From NCBI GenBank assembly GCA_030407315.1, contig JALQPE010001981.1, forward strand, positions 51,317 through 115,316: a DNA stretch of 64,000 nt. The letters run 5' to 3'. Shown here in pieces: positions 21,992 to 32,295 of the stretch (position 1 is the first letter of the stretch; every line of letters starts with the position of its first letter). Both the position numbers and the translations under genes were made by a program. Source of the stretch: Asparagopsis taxiformis. Taxonomy: Eukaryota; Rhodophyta; Florideophyceae; Bonnemaisoniales; Bonnemaisoniaceae. Under the pieces are notes generated by a model. It had not been told where the DNA came from. It searched no databases and was given only the letters and a program-made list of their open reading frames with translations.

Positions 21992-24900
21992 ATGGAAGGA
22001 ACGTTCCACAATCACGGTGAAAAGCACGACGGATGGGTGTTCATCGACCCCAATCAAGTCAGCAAATTCGTATCGATTCGCGATGTTGATGCAAGTCATG
22101 TGGAAGCGCTCATGGAGAGCATTCGCAACAGCGGTTATGACACAGCTCATCCCGTGACTGGCAGGTTTCGAGAAGGCGTTCTGGAGATATTGGATGGAGC
22201 GCACCGCTGCATGGCAATTGTACGTGGAATGAAGAAGGGCGTCTTTCCTCCTGGCGTTACGATTCCTATGCGAGAAGAGTCTATCGTGGCGGACACCAAC
22301 AGCAGTACTGCTGTTGTGCTGGACCGTGTGAGAGCGACGACATCCAACGACATTGCAGGCCTGCAAAGGCGCATGATGTTTGTTGAGTATCTGATGATCG
22401 CCGTTGATCTCAGAGACGAGTACTGGGTCCAAAACGGAAAGGACAAGTACGCTCATATTTCGTCTGTGAGGATGGCCGATGTGTTGGGCTGGATCAAATC
22501 CTGCGATACAAGCGGCCAAATTGCTTCAAGCCTGAGTGGTAAACCGCAGTACAGCTCATGCATGTCTATCCTGGCTGTGCTTCGGCCGTATCACCGAGCA
22601 GAAGATTCGAGTTCGATTGATTTGCGTCTGTGGCAAATGTTTTGTCATGCATGGGGACTCAATGCAGAGATGGGTGATTCTCCGAGGATGGTTGAGTTTC
22701 CGAAACAGGTGGGGGTGACTAGTTCTCGTGCCGTCGAAATGTTTGGCAAGACACCCCGCGGAGAATTGTCCTCTCCACTGAACCGCGAACTGCTTTCGAG
22801 CAGGTACTTTCTAGACGGCGCTACATCCGACATGCAAGATTCTTTGCAGGCTAGCCAGAAGCGGTTCAGGAGGCTGATGGTTATGATGTGCCAGTGTATC
22901 TTGGCTATTCGCAGTAAGGAGATGGGCAGTGCGCCATCTAGGCGGGCCAGAGCCACATCCGGGGCCATTGGTGGTGGTGGAATGGTTGGAATTGCAACAT
23001 CCAGTGCGCAAGCCAACGAGCTTGGATTTGTTGTCGACCGTGTGTTAGCTGCGTGGGATACCGGGGCAAGAGTGTTGGGGTATGAGGATGTTGAATCGAT
23101 GTGCTGGCCGTTCATGGTATTCGATCCTGCGAGCCTTTGCTTCAGGTCACTCCCGAATCGGTCTGATGGCTGCGCGGTCGAGGAGCATCGGAAAAACCTG
23201 ACCATTGTCCCGAAAACTGTAGACAGTGAAAACGGGTTCTGTGCCGACCTTCCAGTGGCTGTGGATGCAAGGCTGCGATCATTGACAAGCGCCTTCCTGC
23301 TGTCGATACGCCAATGTGTCACTGAGGTGAATGTGTTCGCCGAGCGTGGTCAGCTGATGCAGAGACTTCGAGCCTTGCTTTTCGACACTCCTGACAAGTT
23401 CGGATTGAACTCGTTCATGCGAGCCAAGTTGAACACGTCTCATGCCCTGGATGGTCAGAGGAGGCTGAAGGCTTGGTTATTGCGAACCCGAGAGCAACGA
23501 AAGCTTCCTCTGACCATGGATGAGTTGCACAGTCTTGAGGATACGCCCGAGCCTGGCATCCTTGAAGGTGTACCTGCGCAGATGGAAATATCCGCAGCAG
23601 TGCCAAACAATGGCAGCGAGGATATAGAAGAGGATAGTCTGGAGCCACAGAGGAAGAAGGCTAGGCTGGAGCGCGGTGGTGGAGAGGACGATAATGCGGC
23701 GGTTGCTAGCGAAACAGCAACAAGAGAAGGTGCGGCCGAGGATGACGCTATGGAGGTTGACACTGTATCGCCTACAGAAGCACCGCTCGTTGACGTCGGA
23801 AAGGAATCCAAGCCGGAATATGTCACCAAGCTGGAAGCTGTGATGGGGCGTTACATTCACACTGTGAATTGTGACGCTACTGATGTAGCCAAAGAGGTGG
23901 AGGACAAAATTAGTTTCCTGGAAGATGGTGTGTTGGAGGACAGTGTTCAGCTTGTGCTCACTGATCCTCCATTCAACACGAGGCGGGAAGGCGGCAGAGA
24001 AAACTCGGAGTACGATATTCTGGAGCCGGAAGAGTTGGCGAGTGTTGCGTGTGAAATAGTTCGAGTTCTTCGGCCTGGCGGTCATGCTCTAATCTATTCC
24101 AGCGTGCGCCAACTCGTGGCATGGATGGATGCAATCAGAAATGCCGAGCCTGGCAAGATGATTGTGGACAGTGTTCCAGTCGTGCTATCTCGCCGACCAC
24201 ACAGCTTTACGTCCAATCCATCGACGAAAACGTGCACACTTCATAATATGCACGATTTCGTTATCCATGCGTATAAGCGGGGGAAGGGTATGGCTGCATA
24301 TGATATGGTGGATTACAGGTTGCACAATCCGGACATATCGAGGCACCCTGGGTTCACCAACGCGATTGACAACGTTCCGAGGTTGTCGGCTGGTGAAGCT
24401 CAATACGATGGGCAGAACAACCGACTGCGCCATGAGCAGAAGGCGTTGACCACTCTTCGTGAGCTTCTGGAACGATTTTCGAAGCAGAACGATATCGTGA
24501 TGGATTTCTTCTCGGGAACATACAGCACAGCCATAGCGTGTATGACGTTGAGGGATGGTACGTATCGTCGGTTCATTGGGTGTGAGAAGGAAAAAAGGTG
24601 CCACGATGCATCGCAGGAGTCGATACTGCATGCTTTCGTCAGTGAGGTGAAAGCCGGGCGATATGGGGGGATCTTGCAGCGTGAGGTGGAGAGTATTCTT
24701 GGGGACGAGTCGGTACCGGTCACAGGAAAAGCTCCAAGGCTTCGTCAGAAGCACATCTCAGATGCACCAGAAGGTTTGCCTGCTGTGACAGCATTGCCGA
24801 ACCACCTGCTTGTGTTCGTTGCGTCAATGAAGAAGGACGGGTCGATGCTTCACAGATTGAGCGGGGTGCCTATGGACCAGTGGCCGGCCGAGGACATGCA

Positions 24901-25459
24901 CTCGTTTTGGAGCATAGACCCGGACGCGATTCTGGCTGCTGATGCCGCATTCTACGGTGTCTATGTTTCGCAATCGGAGGTAAGAGGTGGTGGGTTTGGC
25001 GTATTCGCGGCGAAGAAACTGAAGAAGGGGACGGTCATTGGCTGGTACAACGGGACGATTTTCTATGCGAAGATTCGAGACTCGGAACCGCAGAGATCAG
25101 TGATGTACGGCCCGGAAGGATTTGGGTGCACAGGAGAGAGGTTCCAGGACTACAACATGGAATTGGAAACCACGTACATAGGGAGGGGTGCACCTGTTCG
25201 GAAGGTCTGGCTCGTTCCAGCGGTCTATAATTGTACCAGCTACCTCAATGATTGTCGGGTCATTGACGGAACGGAGAAAGCGACCGAGGTGAGTCGAACA
25301 CAGTCAGCCGAGTTTCGACAAGGCGATGCCATAGACAAACCGGACTTTGCTTCGAATATCAAGAATCCCCATGCTGTCAAGGTCGTTCTGACCAGAGACG
25401 TTGAAGCTGATGAGGAGATATTTGCTGACTATGGTAGAAAATATTGGCCAGCTAACTGA
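21992..25459 (+). CDS. ParB-like / DNA amino-methyltransferase / SET-domain triple fusion
   Basis: 1155 aa from the ATG at 21992 in a good start context (GCCATGG). Order: ParB-like domain about residues 15-150 with DGAHR at 68-72; a long helical region to about 500; acidic linker with a basic patch (RKKARLER, about 554-561) as possible nuclear signal; methyltransferase about 620-880 with DPPF (658-661) before the SAM motif DFFSGT (838-843), the beta-class order; C-terminal SET-like domain about 990-1150 with RGGGFGVFAA, NCTSYLND and EEIFADYG, matching the G-x-G start, the Asn motif and the Tyr-containing end of SET lysine methyltransferases. No stop or frameshift. No cysteine-rich pre- or post-SET segment is evident. 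Predicted to methylate DNA and possibly histones; whether the SET part is active cannot be told. Confidence 0.85.
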   Translation: MEGTFHNHGEKHDGWVFIDPNQVSKFVSIRDVDASHVEALMESIRNSGYDTAHPVTGRFREGVLEILDGAHRCMAIVRGMKKGVFPPGVTIPMREESIVADTNSSTAVVLDRVRATTSNDIAGLQRRMMFVEYLMIAVDLRDEYWVQNGKDKYAHISSVRMADVLGWIKSCDTSGQIASSLSGKPQYSSCMSILAVLRPYHRAEDSSSIDLRLWQMFCHAWGLNAEMGDSPRMVEFPKQVGVTSSRAVEMFGKTPRGELSSPLNRELLSSRYFLDGATSDMQDSLQASQKRFRRLMVMMCQCILAIRSKEMGSAPSRRARATSGAIGGGGMVGIATSSAQANELGFVVDRVLAAWDTGARVLGYEDVESMCWPFMVFDPASLCFRSLPNRSDGCAVEEHRKNLTIVPKTVDSENGFCADLPVAVDARLRSLTSAFLLSIRQCVTEVNVFAERGQLMQRLRALLFDTPDKFGLNSFMRAKLNTSHALDGQRRLKAWLLRTREQRKLPLTMDELHSLEDTPEPGILEGVPAQMEISAAVPNNGSEDIEEDSLEPQRKKARLERGGGEDDNAAVASETATREGAAEDDAMEVDTVSPTEAPLVDVGKESKPEYVTKLEAVMGRYIHTVNCDATDVAKEVEDKISFLEDGVLEDSVQLVLTDPPFNTRREGGRENSEYDILEPEELASVACEIVRVLRPGGHALIYSSVRQLVAWMDAIRNAEPGKMIVDSVPVVLSRRPHSFTSNPSTKTCTLHNMHDFVIHAYKRGKGMAAYDMVDYRLHNPDISRHPGFTNAIDNVPRLSAGEAQYDGQNNRLRHEQKALTTLRELLERFSKQNDIVMDFFSGTYSTAIACMTLRDGTYRRFIGCEKEKRCHDASQESILHAFVSEVKAGRYGGILQREVESILGDESVPVTGKAPRLRQKHISDAPEGLPAVTALPNHLLVFVASMKKDGSMLHRLSGVPMDQWPAEDMHSFWSIDPDAILAADAAFYGVYVSQSEVRGGGFGVFAAKKLKKGTVIGWYNGTIFYAKIRDSEPQRSVMYGPEGFGCTGERFQDYNMELETTYIGRGAPVRKVWLVPAVYNCTSYLNDCRVIDGTEKATEVSRTQSAEFRQGDAIDKPDFASNIKNPHAVKVVLTRDVEADEEIFADYGRKYWPAN

Positions 25460-25760
25460 GCTACTTTGATAGATTTGAGTAAACACGCATTGACAGAGAC
25501 AATAGACTGTGCATCATCTTCCAAGAGCGCTAGATATTATAGACTACACTACAACAATCGTGACATGACTGCAGGAAGGCATCTGCGGCCTGGAGTGCAA
25601 ACTATCCACTTTTCCACTGCTATACCTATGGATACGAAAGGGAGAGAAACTAGAAAGATGTGAGTGCGAAATTGTGTAGCAACGCAGCATGTAGAACACC
25701 AGTAAGAGAGCGATGTAGGAGAAGCAGTCACCCCATTACAGTGCGGGCCGTTTACCGGGG
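25460..25760. other. 3' flank of the SET-fusion gene, nothing recognised
   Basis: No gene or repeat seen before the hairpin cluster that starts at 25762. Confidence 0.35.
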
Positions 25761-25761
25761 A

Positions 25762-26053
25762 TGCTGACAGCAAAGTCATCGTTACGATGACTTTGCTGTA
25801 AGAAAACAAATCATTACAGCAGCCATGATTTCTTTACCGGGTAAAAAAATTGTGGCCGCTGTAATGAAACGTTTTCTTACAGCAAAGTCATCGTAACGAT
25901 GACTTTGCTGTAAGAAAGCAAATCATTACAGCGGCCACAATTTTTTACCCGGTAAAATTTCTTGCTGATTTTTTACCCGGTAAAAAATTCTTCGGCCACT
26001 GCAAGGAAACGGTTCCTTACAGCAAAGTCATCGTAACGATGACTTTGCTGTAA
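25762..26053. repeat. Hairpin cluster 1 (37-nt palindromes)
   Basis: Palindromes at 25767-25799, 25877-25913 and 26017-26053, each with arm TTACAGCAAAGTCATCGT, one central T or A, and the reverse complement (first copy slightly shorter). Between them lie further inverted repeats around TTTTACC-C/G-GGTAAAA and CATTACAGCGGCC. It sits between the stop of the SET-fusion gene and the 3' end of the convergent ParB/oxygenase gene. 25762-26034 is repeated at 26643-26915. Confidence 0.9.
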
Positions 26054-26083
26054 AGAACCCTGGTAAACGGCTTCGGCTGTAAG

Positions 26084-26161
26084 CAGCAGGGAGTTTCGTC
26101 CTTCTCCCATCTTGGTAAAGGTACCTTTACCAAGATCGGAGAAGGAAGAAACTCCCTGCTG
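26084..26161. repeat. 78-bp palindrome
   Basis: Inverted repeat centred on GGTACC at 26120-26125 with arms starting CAGCAGGGAGTTTC. There are a few arm mismatches. Directly adjoins hairpin cluster 1. Confidence 0.85.
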
Positions 26162-26305
26162 TCTCACATGAGAAGCGAAGTGTGAAGTAGGGAACATCAC
26201 GAGAGGATGGTTTGGACGGCTGTTGGTCGCAAAATCTACTCCTTGTGCCGTGAGCCACAGCGACCATATGGTACCTGTGCCTCACGGCATAAAATATATA
26301 TTTAA

Positions 26306-26335
26306 CCCGCCCGGGCGGGAACCGGCGCCGGTTCC
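26306..26335. repeat. Two overlapping GC-rich palindromes
   Basis: CCCGCCCGGGCGGG (26306-26319) overlaps GGAACCGGCGCCGGTTCC (26318-26335). Both are perfect and sit in otherwise AT-rich sequence. The preceding 26254-26288 is also a loose inverted repeat (GCCGTGAG...CTCACGGC). From 26336 to 26642 nothing else is seen. Confidence 0.85.
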
Positions 26336-26642
26336 GGTGCACTATAGTCGTCAATAAGTAGGACTCTAGCTACTCACTATACAACTATAATCGTAAGGTA
26401 GGATAGCCTAAGATCGTAGTACGGAAGAGACGGATGGGAGGATGTGTGTAGAGGAAAATTAAGGCGGCAGTACGAGTAGCCTATCGTGGTAATAGACGAG
26501 TATTTCATTGCGAGAGGGGGCGTGAGGGGGGAAACGAAAGGCGTCAGTCGTCACCAGAGAGGCTGGGATGCTGAAGACGGAGTAGAGAAATGGGGGAGAG
26601 GGTGCAGCCAGACTGCTTACAGCTTTGGCAGTTCCGGCGGGG

Positions 26643-27052
26643 TGCTGACAGCAAAGTCATCGTTACGATGACTTTGCTGTAAGAAAACAAATCATTACAG
26701 CAGCCATGATTTCTTTACCGGGTAAAAAAATTGTGGCCGCTGTAATGAAACGTTTTCTTACAGCAAAGTCATCGTAACGATGACTTTGCTGTAAGAAAGC
26801 AAATCATTACAGCGGCCACAATTTTTTACCCGGTAAAATTTCTTGCTGATTTTTTACCCGGTAAAAAATTCTTCGGCCACTGCAAGGAAACGGTTCCTTA
26901 CAGCAAAGTCATCGTTACGATGACTTTGCTGTAAGAAAGCAAATCATTACAGCGGCCACAATTTTTTTACCCGGTAAAGAAATCGTGGCTGCTGTAATGA
27001 TTTGTTTTCTTACAGCAAAGTCATCGTAACGATGACTTTGCTGTAAGGAACC
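26643..27052. repeat. Hairpin cluster 2
   Basis: Four copies of the 37-nt palindrome family. 26643-26915 is a direct repeat of 25762-26034, 881 bp away, with the duplication ending at the central base of a palindrome. The tail (27050-27110) repeats the CTGGTAAACGGCTTCGGCTG segment found after cluster 1. From 27111 to 27551 no further structure was seen. Confidence 0.9.
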
Positions 27053-27551
27053 CTGGTAAACGGCTTCGGCTGTAAGCAGCAGGGAGTTTCGTCCTTCTCT
27101 CATCTTTGTAAAGGTAAGAAGCGAAGTTTGAAGTCGGGTAAATTGCTCAGCAAAGGTCTGTACGGCTGTGAGCAGCTCTCAGGAGTATTTTACCTCACGT
27201 GGTCTCTGTTCAGGTTATACCCTGTATATATATAGGTAGCCTAGTGTAGGTGGGAAGATAGACGAAAATTCTACAAATAATTTATCACAGTGACGGCTCT
27301 CGTAGTCGAAATCTGCGCGTTGTCAAGGGTTGAAACTAGTCTCCCCCTACGGCCTAGCTAGTAAAATCATATAACGTTGTAGACTAATATTAAAAAGTAG
27401 CAAGCAATCTGCTGAGTAGCACTAAACTATGAGATGAAGGACAGATGTATAGATGAGAACTGAAAAATGGGCTAAGGTAACAATGTTGAGATGAGAAAGA
27501 CAGAACTTTATAGCAGGGAACAGTAGTATAGGTTTTAATACTTCTGATATG

Positions 27552-30500
27552 CTATCTATTGCTCCTATCGTACTTGTAATATTCGACGGTGTGGATGTGG
27601 TCCGTGAGGACGTCCTTCTCCGTCTTCAAGTGAATGTGGCCGCGCGTGGGCAGGCCATAGACTAGCTTTTCGCCCGCAGGAATATCTCCGCGCTTGAAGC
27701 CGACCCCGTAATGGTAAAGGTCACCGCGACCAACCAATACCGAATAGGGTGGCACATACAGCCTATGAATGGGAACCTTCCACATATCGGCGTCCGGATT
27801 GGCCAGGCATACATGACTATAAGGGGCAACTACTATAGAGAACCCATCGGCTCCGCTCGACATCATGAAATATGATGGAGACTTGGTAGGACTTCCAACA
27901 CTATTCGTCGTTACCTTGAAGTCCGTGTGCCCATCCTGGTCCGCAGCCCCATCTGCTGTAAGAAGCAGCCGCAATCCTGTCTTCGGGAAGAAGACAGGAT
28001 CCTCACCCTCCATTCCCAGCTTGAGAAACTCCGCACAAACACCAAGAGCAAGCTCTGCCACCAACTTGTTCTTATACATATCCAAATTTTCCTCCTCCAA
28101 CTTGTCGCACAACTCACGCCGCGGCAGAGTGAGGCGCCCACGACCACCATCTATGCGGTCCTTCGCATCACCCACGTTGTGGATGAACTGCCACGGCGAA
28201 GGATCGAAGCTGGGCTTTGCGAAAGCTGGCGGCTCGTCCTGTGGCTCCCTGTCGTCATCGTTAGAATCAGACTGCTGGGAGGGTTTTTCAACCTCCTCAA
28301 CCAGCGGGAACTGCCTAGCGAAGTGACCGAACAGCTCATGCGTCGCACTACCAGCCGTGGACGATGCCAACAGGCCTTCCAAAACAATAACCCCCAAGTT
28401 TTCCAGCAACGCCCGCTTCACCGCAAAGTACTGTTCCACCACCGTATCCTCAGCACCCGGCGATGCAGCTACCTGGAATGCTGCCGCCCTCATTTCCGCC
28501 CGAACCGTCTCCACCGTCGTACTTTCCATATAGTACTTCATCCGGCTGCCAGACGCAATTGCGCTGGGGAGAACGGCGGCCACATTCTCATCGACGATAC
28601 TGTCGGGAATGGGATTCTCCTGGGCGTCGTCGAACTGGAGAACCGGCTCCCGAGAGCGACCTCGGGAAGCCGACTTGGATTTCTTTGACGACGACTTTGA
28701 TGAAGTCTCACCGAGCATTCTCTTTTTGGTAGAAGGCTCGGGCGTCGCAGAAGGCGCATCCAAGTTACGCTTCCCGAGGATGGAGTTTTCACCCGCATCC
28801 TCGGGGGCGCTCTCCAGCTCGACGACCTCCACAGCACCACCCGCCGTTCCACCACGACCGGAACGACTCGCTTGCAGGCGGGTACTCCTTCTGGGCATCA
28901 CTTTCCTCCCAGAAGTTTCCACTCCGGGCGGTGCAGAATCACTGACTTCAATGACATCCCCGTCAGGATCTGCACCGCCCTTCGCACTGCTGCCCTCGAC
29001 CACATTCTCGGGAGTAGGGCCCTCCGTCGAAATCCTCGCAACCGTCTTCTGTCCAACCCCACCGGATGGTGAAGGGACGAAACTGTCATCGCTGGAGCTT
29101 CCCGAACTGCTAGCAGATGCAGAACGGGAAGCTTCGACAGCGGGGGCCGGAGCAGCAGGGTGCTGCTCGGCAGCCGGAGTCGCAGGCTCAGGCTGCGAAG
29201 CCGGTGAGACCTGCTCCTGCGCGGCTTGGACAGGACGGTTGGGGGTACCAGTCCCGGCGTGGGAAACTGGACCAGACTGTTCACTGCCAGCCTGGGGACC
29301 ACGCGCAGTCGGCTTGACCGGGGTCACCGCAGGGGAGGATGCAGACACGGCAGGGGTAGTGAGAGGAACAGGGGCAACCTCGGAATTACTGGAAGATTCC
29401 AGTTGAGGTGGTGGGGGCAAAGGGATGGAGGATGAAGGGATGGGCAAGGAATTGGAAGAGGAAGGGATGGGGGCATCATCACCACATGTGGCTGGGAGCG
29501 CAGCATGTGGGATGTCTGGGTACATCGCGTGAAAGCGTTTCCGCATAATCATGTCGCGGTACCCAGTGACGCACAGGAGCATTTTCCTGGCGTCCTTCCC
29601 GAAGACAGACTTCTTACGGGGAAAAATGTTCTCCGACTTGTAACCATCGGGGGGGCCTTCCTTGGGACGGAAGTCTGCCCAACACCCCTTCTTGGGGACC
29701 ATCTGAGCAAGAACTTCGACAACGCGCGAGCGAATGTCGAAGCTCTTGCTCGGGTCACCCACGCTGGGAATTGAGCCATCCAGCATCCGCAACACATCCG
29801 ACACGTTCCAGTACTCGGCCACCTCCTTCACGTACCCGAAGATTTCCAACAAACCAGCAATCCATTCCTGCCCAATGGTGCCAACCGAGTACGGTTTCAG
29901 CCCGGCCGACCGACGGCTACAAGTGTAGCGCGCCGTCATCTCCAGGATGAAACACTTCTGCACATCCGGAGCACTCCTGAACGACCCATTGAACAACAAG
30001 TTCACCGTACAACCAGCCAGATCCTCGGTCGAAGAGAACTGCACGAACTCCGGCCTGTTCGGAATACTCGACCAGTACTTGAAAGCAGGGCTTTCAATGG
30101 TCTTGAACCCTCGCGCGATCGAGACGTAGCGCATGAGCTGTCTCGGACGAATCCAGCTCAGCGCTTTCCGTTCTTTGATGTATTGAACGGTCGGCTCGAT
30201 CTTCTTCTTTCCCAGGCGGTGGATATTGATGAACTCCATCACAGAGCACACATTGTCAGCAACTGTTACCTCGCTGACATTGTGGGTGTGGAAGTTCATC
30301 AGCCGTGAAAGCGGGAGTACTTCTTCGGAGCAGAAGACATCCCGGCCAAGCCGAGTCGGTGGGAGGAGAAAGTCGACTGGAATAGTTCCAAAGCGACGGT
30401 AGATGTCAGACTTGACAAACTCCTCCCACTCTGGACTGTCCTTCGCAGGAGCAGGTCCAGCCGACTCGAGAATGGCCTTCAACGCGGTCACTCGGTGAGA

Positions 30501-31199
30501 TCCATCGACGTATTGCAGTCGGACTTTTGCATTGGAATCAATCACCTCGCAGACGGACACGCGTGAAGCAATCACGGAAAATCCCTGAGTGAGAAACGTT
30601 TTCTTCAACTCATCAACGCGATGCGGCCTGACCACCCTGGACACGACTGCCGGAGGAGAAACATCCAGAGGGGAAATGAAGACTGGAATGTTTCGGCAGC
30701 TCTCCGGACTTATGTCGTAGTCCACATCCACCGGGATGGGCACTGTGCCAGGGTAGGCCAGCCTGGTGCTGCGGAGAGGCTTGTTCGGTACGATGTCACG
30801 AGCGTTGTGATCATCGACCTTCTCCGCATCCTCTGCCAAGTCGCTGCCGGACGCGATGATCATGTCCGGAGCAGGCGAACTAGGCAGAGGAGCACCAGAT
30901 CCCTCGACGGCTGGCGCCGCTTCGGCAGATTGAGCCGGAAGCGGAGTTGCGGGAACGCCAGCGTCGATTGTCGGGACAACCGCGGGATCGGAAGCGGAAG
31001 GGGGGGAGGGGACGGGCTTAGGTGCTGGGCTGAGCTGGGTCAGCGCTGCAGCAGCTTCGCAAACGTCCATGGGGACAGGGGGGGCCAGAGAAGGAGAATG
31101 AGAGGGAGAAGGAGAGGGAGAAGGAGTGGGAGAATCGTTGTCACGGCGGCTGGCAGAGCGCACCTGGCGGTCGAAAGCGTTGGGGGATTGTTGAGCCAT
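27552..31199 (-). CDS. ParB-like / 2OG-Fe(II) oxygenase fusion (paralog 1)
   Basis: 1215 aa from the ATG at 31199 (context GCAATGGC); the frame is open further upstream without an ATG. Order: Pro/Ser/Ala-rich N-terminus; ParB-like domain about residues 170-300 with DGSHR at 232-236; a helical domain about 300-480; a long low-complexity linker (about 570-880) with basic patches (STKKRM, SSKKSKS); C-terminal double-stranded beta-helix with HTD (1091-1093), a second His in DLYHYG (1163) and Arg in LPTRGHIHL (1186). HxD...H...R is the metal and 2-oxoglutarate binding set of Fe(II) dioxygenases. TET/JBP-type oxygenases carried by KDZ transposons are the nearest known parallel, which makes oxidation of modified DNA bases a reasonable guess; protein or nucleic-acid demethylation is equally open. 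Intact, inside CACTA element A, convergent with the SET-fusion gene. Confidence 0.78.
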   Translation of the reverse strand: MAQQSPNAFDRQVRSASRRDNDSPTPSPSPSPSHSPSLAPPVPMDVCEAAAALTQLSPAPKPVPSPPSASDPAVVPTIDAGVPATPLPAQSAEAAPAVEGSGAPLPSSPAPDMIIASGSDLAEDAEKVDDHNARDIVPNKPLRSTRLAYPGTVPIPVDVDYDISPESCRNIPVFISPLDVSPPAVVSRVVRPHRVDELKKTFLTQGFSVIASRVSVCEVIDSNAKVRLQYVDGSHRVTALKAILESAGPAPAKDSPEWEEFVKSDIYRRFGTIPVDFLLPPTRLGRDVFCSEEVLPLSRLMNFHTHNVSEVTVADNVCSVMEFINIHRLGKKKIEPTVQYIKERKALSWIRPRQLMRYVSIARGFKTIESPAFKYWSSIPNRPEFVQFSSTEDLAGCTVNLLFNGSFRSAPDVQKCFILEMTARYTCSRRSAGLKPYSVGTIGQEWIAGLLEIFGYVKEVAEYWNVSDVLRMLDGSIPSVGDPSKSFDIRSRVVEVLAQMVPKKGCWADFRPKEGPPDGYKSENIFPRKKSVFGKDARKMLLCVTGYRDMIMRKRFHAMYPDIPHAALPATCGDDAPIPSSSNSLPIPSSSIPLPPPPQLESSSNSEVAPVPLTTPAVSASSPAVTPVKPTARGPQAGSEQSGPVSHAGTGTPNRPVQAAQEQVSPASQPEPATPAAEQHPAAPAPAVEASRSASASSSGSSSDDSFVPSPSGGVGQKTVARISTEGPTPENVVEGSSAKGGADPDGDVIEVSDSAPPGVETSGRKVMPRRSTRLQASRSGRGGTAGGAVEVVELESAPEDAGENSILGKRNLDAPSATPEPSTKKRMLGETSSKSSSKKSKSASRGRSREPVLQFDDAQENPIPDSIVDENVAAVLPSAIASGSRMKYYMESTTVETVRAEMRAAAFQVAASPGAEDTVVEQYFAVKRALLENLGVIVLEGLLASSTAGSATHELFGHFARQFPLVEEVEKPSQQSDSNDDDREPQDEPPAFAKPSFDPSPWQFIHNVGDAKDRIDGGRGRLTLPRRELCDKLEEENLDMYKNKLVAELALGVCAEFLKLGMEGEDPVFFPKTGLRLLLTADGAADQDGHTDFKVTTNSVGSPTKSPSYFMMSSGADGFSIVVAPYSHVCLANPDADMWKVPIHRLYVPPYSVLVGRGDLYHYGVGFKRGDIPAGEKLVYGLPTRGHIHLKTEKDVLTDHIHTVEYYKYDRSNR

Positions 31200-31433
31200 T
31201 GCTTTGGTGAAGAAATGAGGAAAGAAGAGTGAAAGATTGAGAAATAGAGAAGAAGATCTGAACGACAAGCTGTTTTGCTGCGTAAGCTGAGTAAGATAGG
31301 CGAAACTTAGAGATCTGACATATTCCTATTAGTATACACCCTGGTAATGATATTCAGCGGTTGACCAATCCGAACCTTCCACATCACTTTTCGTTGTACG
31401 ACAATTACAGCTCAGGCAGTTTACCAAGGATCC

Positions 31434-31697
31434 TTACAGCAAAGCCATCGTTACGATGACTTTGCTGTAAGGAAACGTTTCATTACAGAGGCCAGGAATT
31501 TTTTTACCGGGTAAAGAAATCATGGCCACTGTAATGTTTTGTTTCCTGACAGCAAAGTCATCGTTACGATGACTTTGCTGTAAGAAAACGTTTTCATTAC
31601 AGCGACCAGGAATTTTTTTACCGGGTAAAGAAATCATGGCCACTGTAATGAAACCTTTCCTTACAGCAAAGTCATCGTAACGATGACTTTGCTGTAA
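31434..31697. repeat. Hairpin cluster 3
   Basis: Three 37-nt-family palindromes (31434-31470 with one arm mismatch, about 31549-31583, 31661-31697) with CATTACAG and TTTACCGGGTAAA inverted repeats between. It lies about 235 bp upstream of the ParB/oxygenase start. 31698-32295 shows only AT-rich sequence and no supported gene. Confidence 0.88.
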
Positions 31698-32295
31698 GCA
31701 TCCCTGGTAAACTGCTTCATCTGTAAGCCGTTGGTCTCAACCCTCGCTCTCGTTTCTGTTGTCCTCCATCATCTCCACCTACCTTCCCCCTACACACCAC
31801 CTCTCTAATGTCACTCTGCCCACCCTTTGGTGCATGAAATATTTTCTTACCACTGCCATAGTCTACACATACTGCTGCCTTCATACTTCTGCATGCCTAC
31901 CCTTCAATCTTTCTTCCATCTTTCTCTACCGTGCTAGGCTTAGACCATGCTCTGTGCACATCTGACTTACTTAATATCATTGTATAGTTAGAAACTAGAA
32001 TAATAATTACATCACTAGAGTACACTGCAAATGTTAGTAACTATGGTTGGTGTGGTACACAACACCCTACCTCCTTCATGAGTAAACTTTGCGCACAGAA
32101 CCGTTCAATACCAGGTAGTGCAGCCAGCGCAAACCAGGCTTGCACGACGCAGAGTGCTCCCCAGAGCCGTCAACAGTCGTCCAAACCATCGTTGTACGAT
32201 GTTCCCGGCTCCACACTTCCCTTCTCACCCTTCCCAGGGTGGGAGACGGACGAAACTCCCAACCGCTTACAGCCGAAGCCGTTTACCCGGGATGC

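Noticed and set aside
4236..25459. Bacterial or prophage contamination suggested by ParB and DNA methyltransferase genes
   Set aside because: Both genes lie inside eukaryotic-type transposons and are fused to PHD-like and SET domains, with gypsy chromoviruses around them.
25767..25799. Rho-independent terminators
   Set aside because: Stem-loops with T-runs nearby look superficially similar, but the palindromes are clustered, odd-length, symmetrical on both strands and in a eukaryotic context.
28609..29406. 265-codon frame on + inside the ParB/oxygenase gene
   Set aside because: Antisense shadow of the low-complexity linker encoded on -; no motif of its own.
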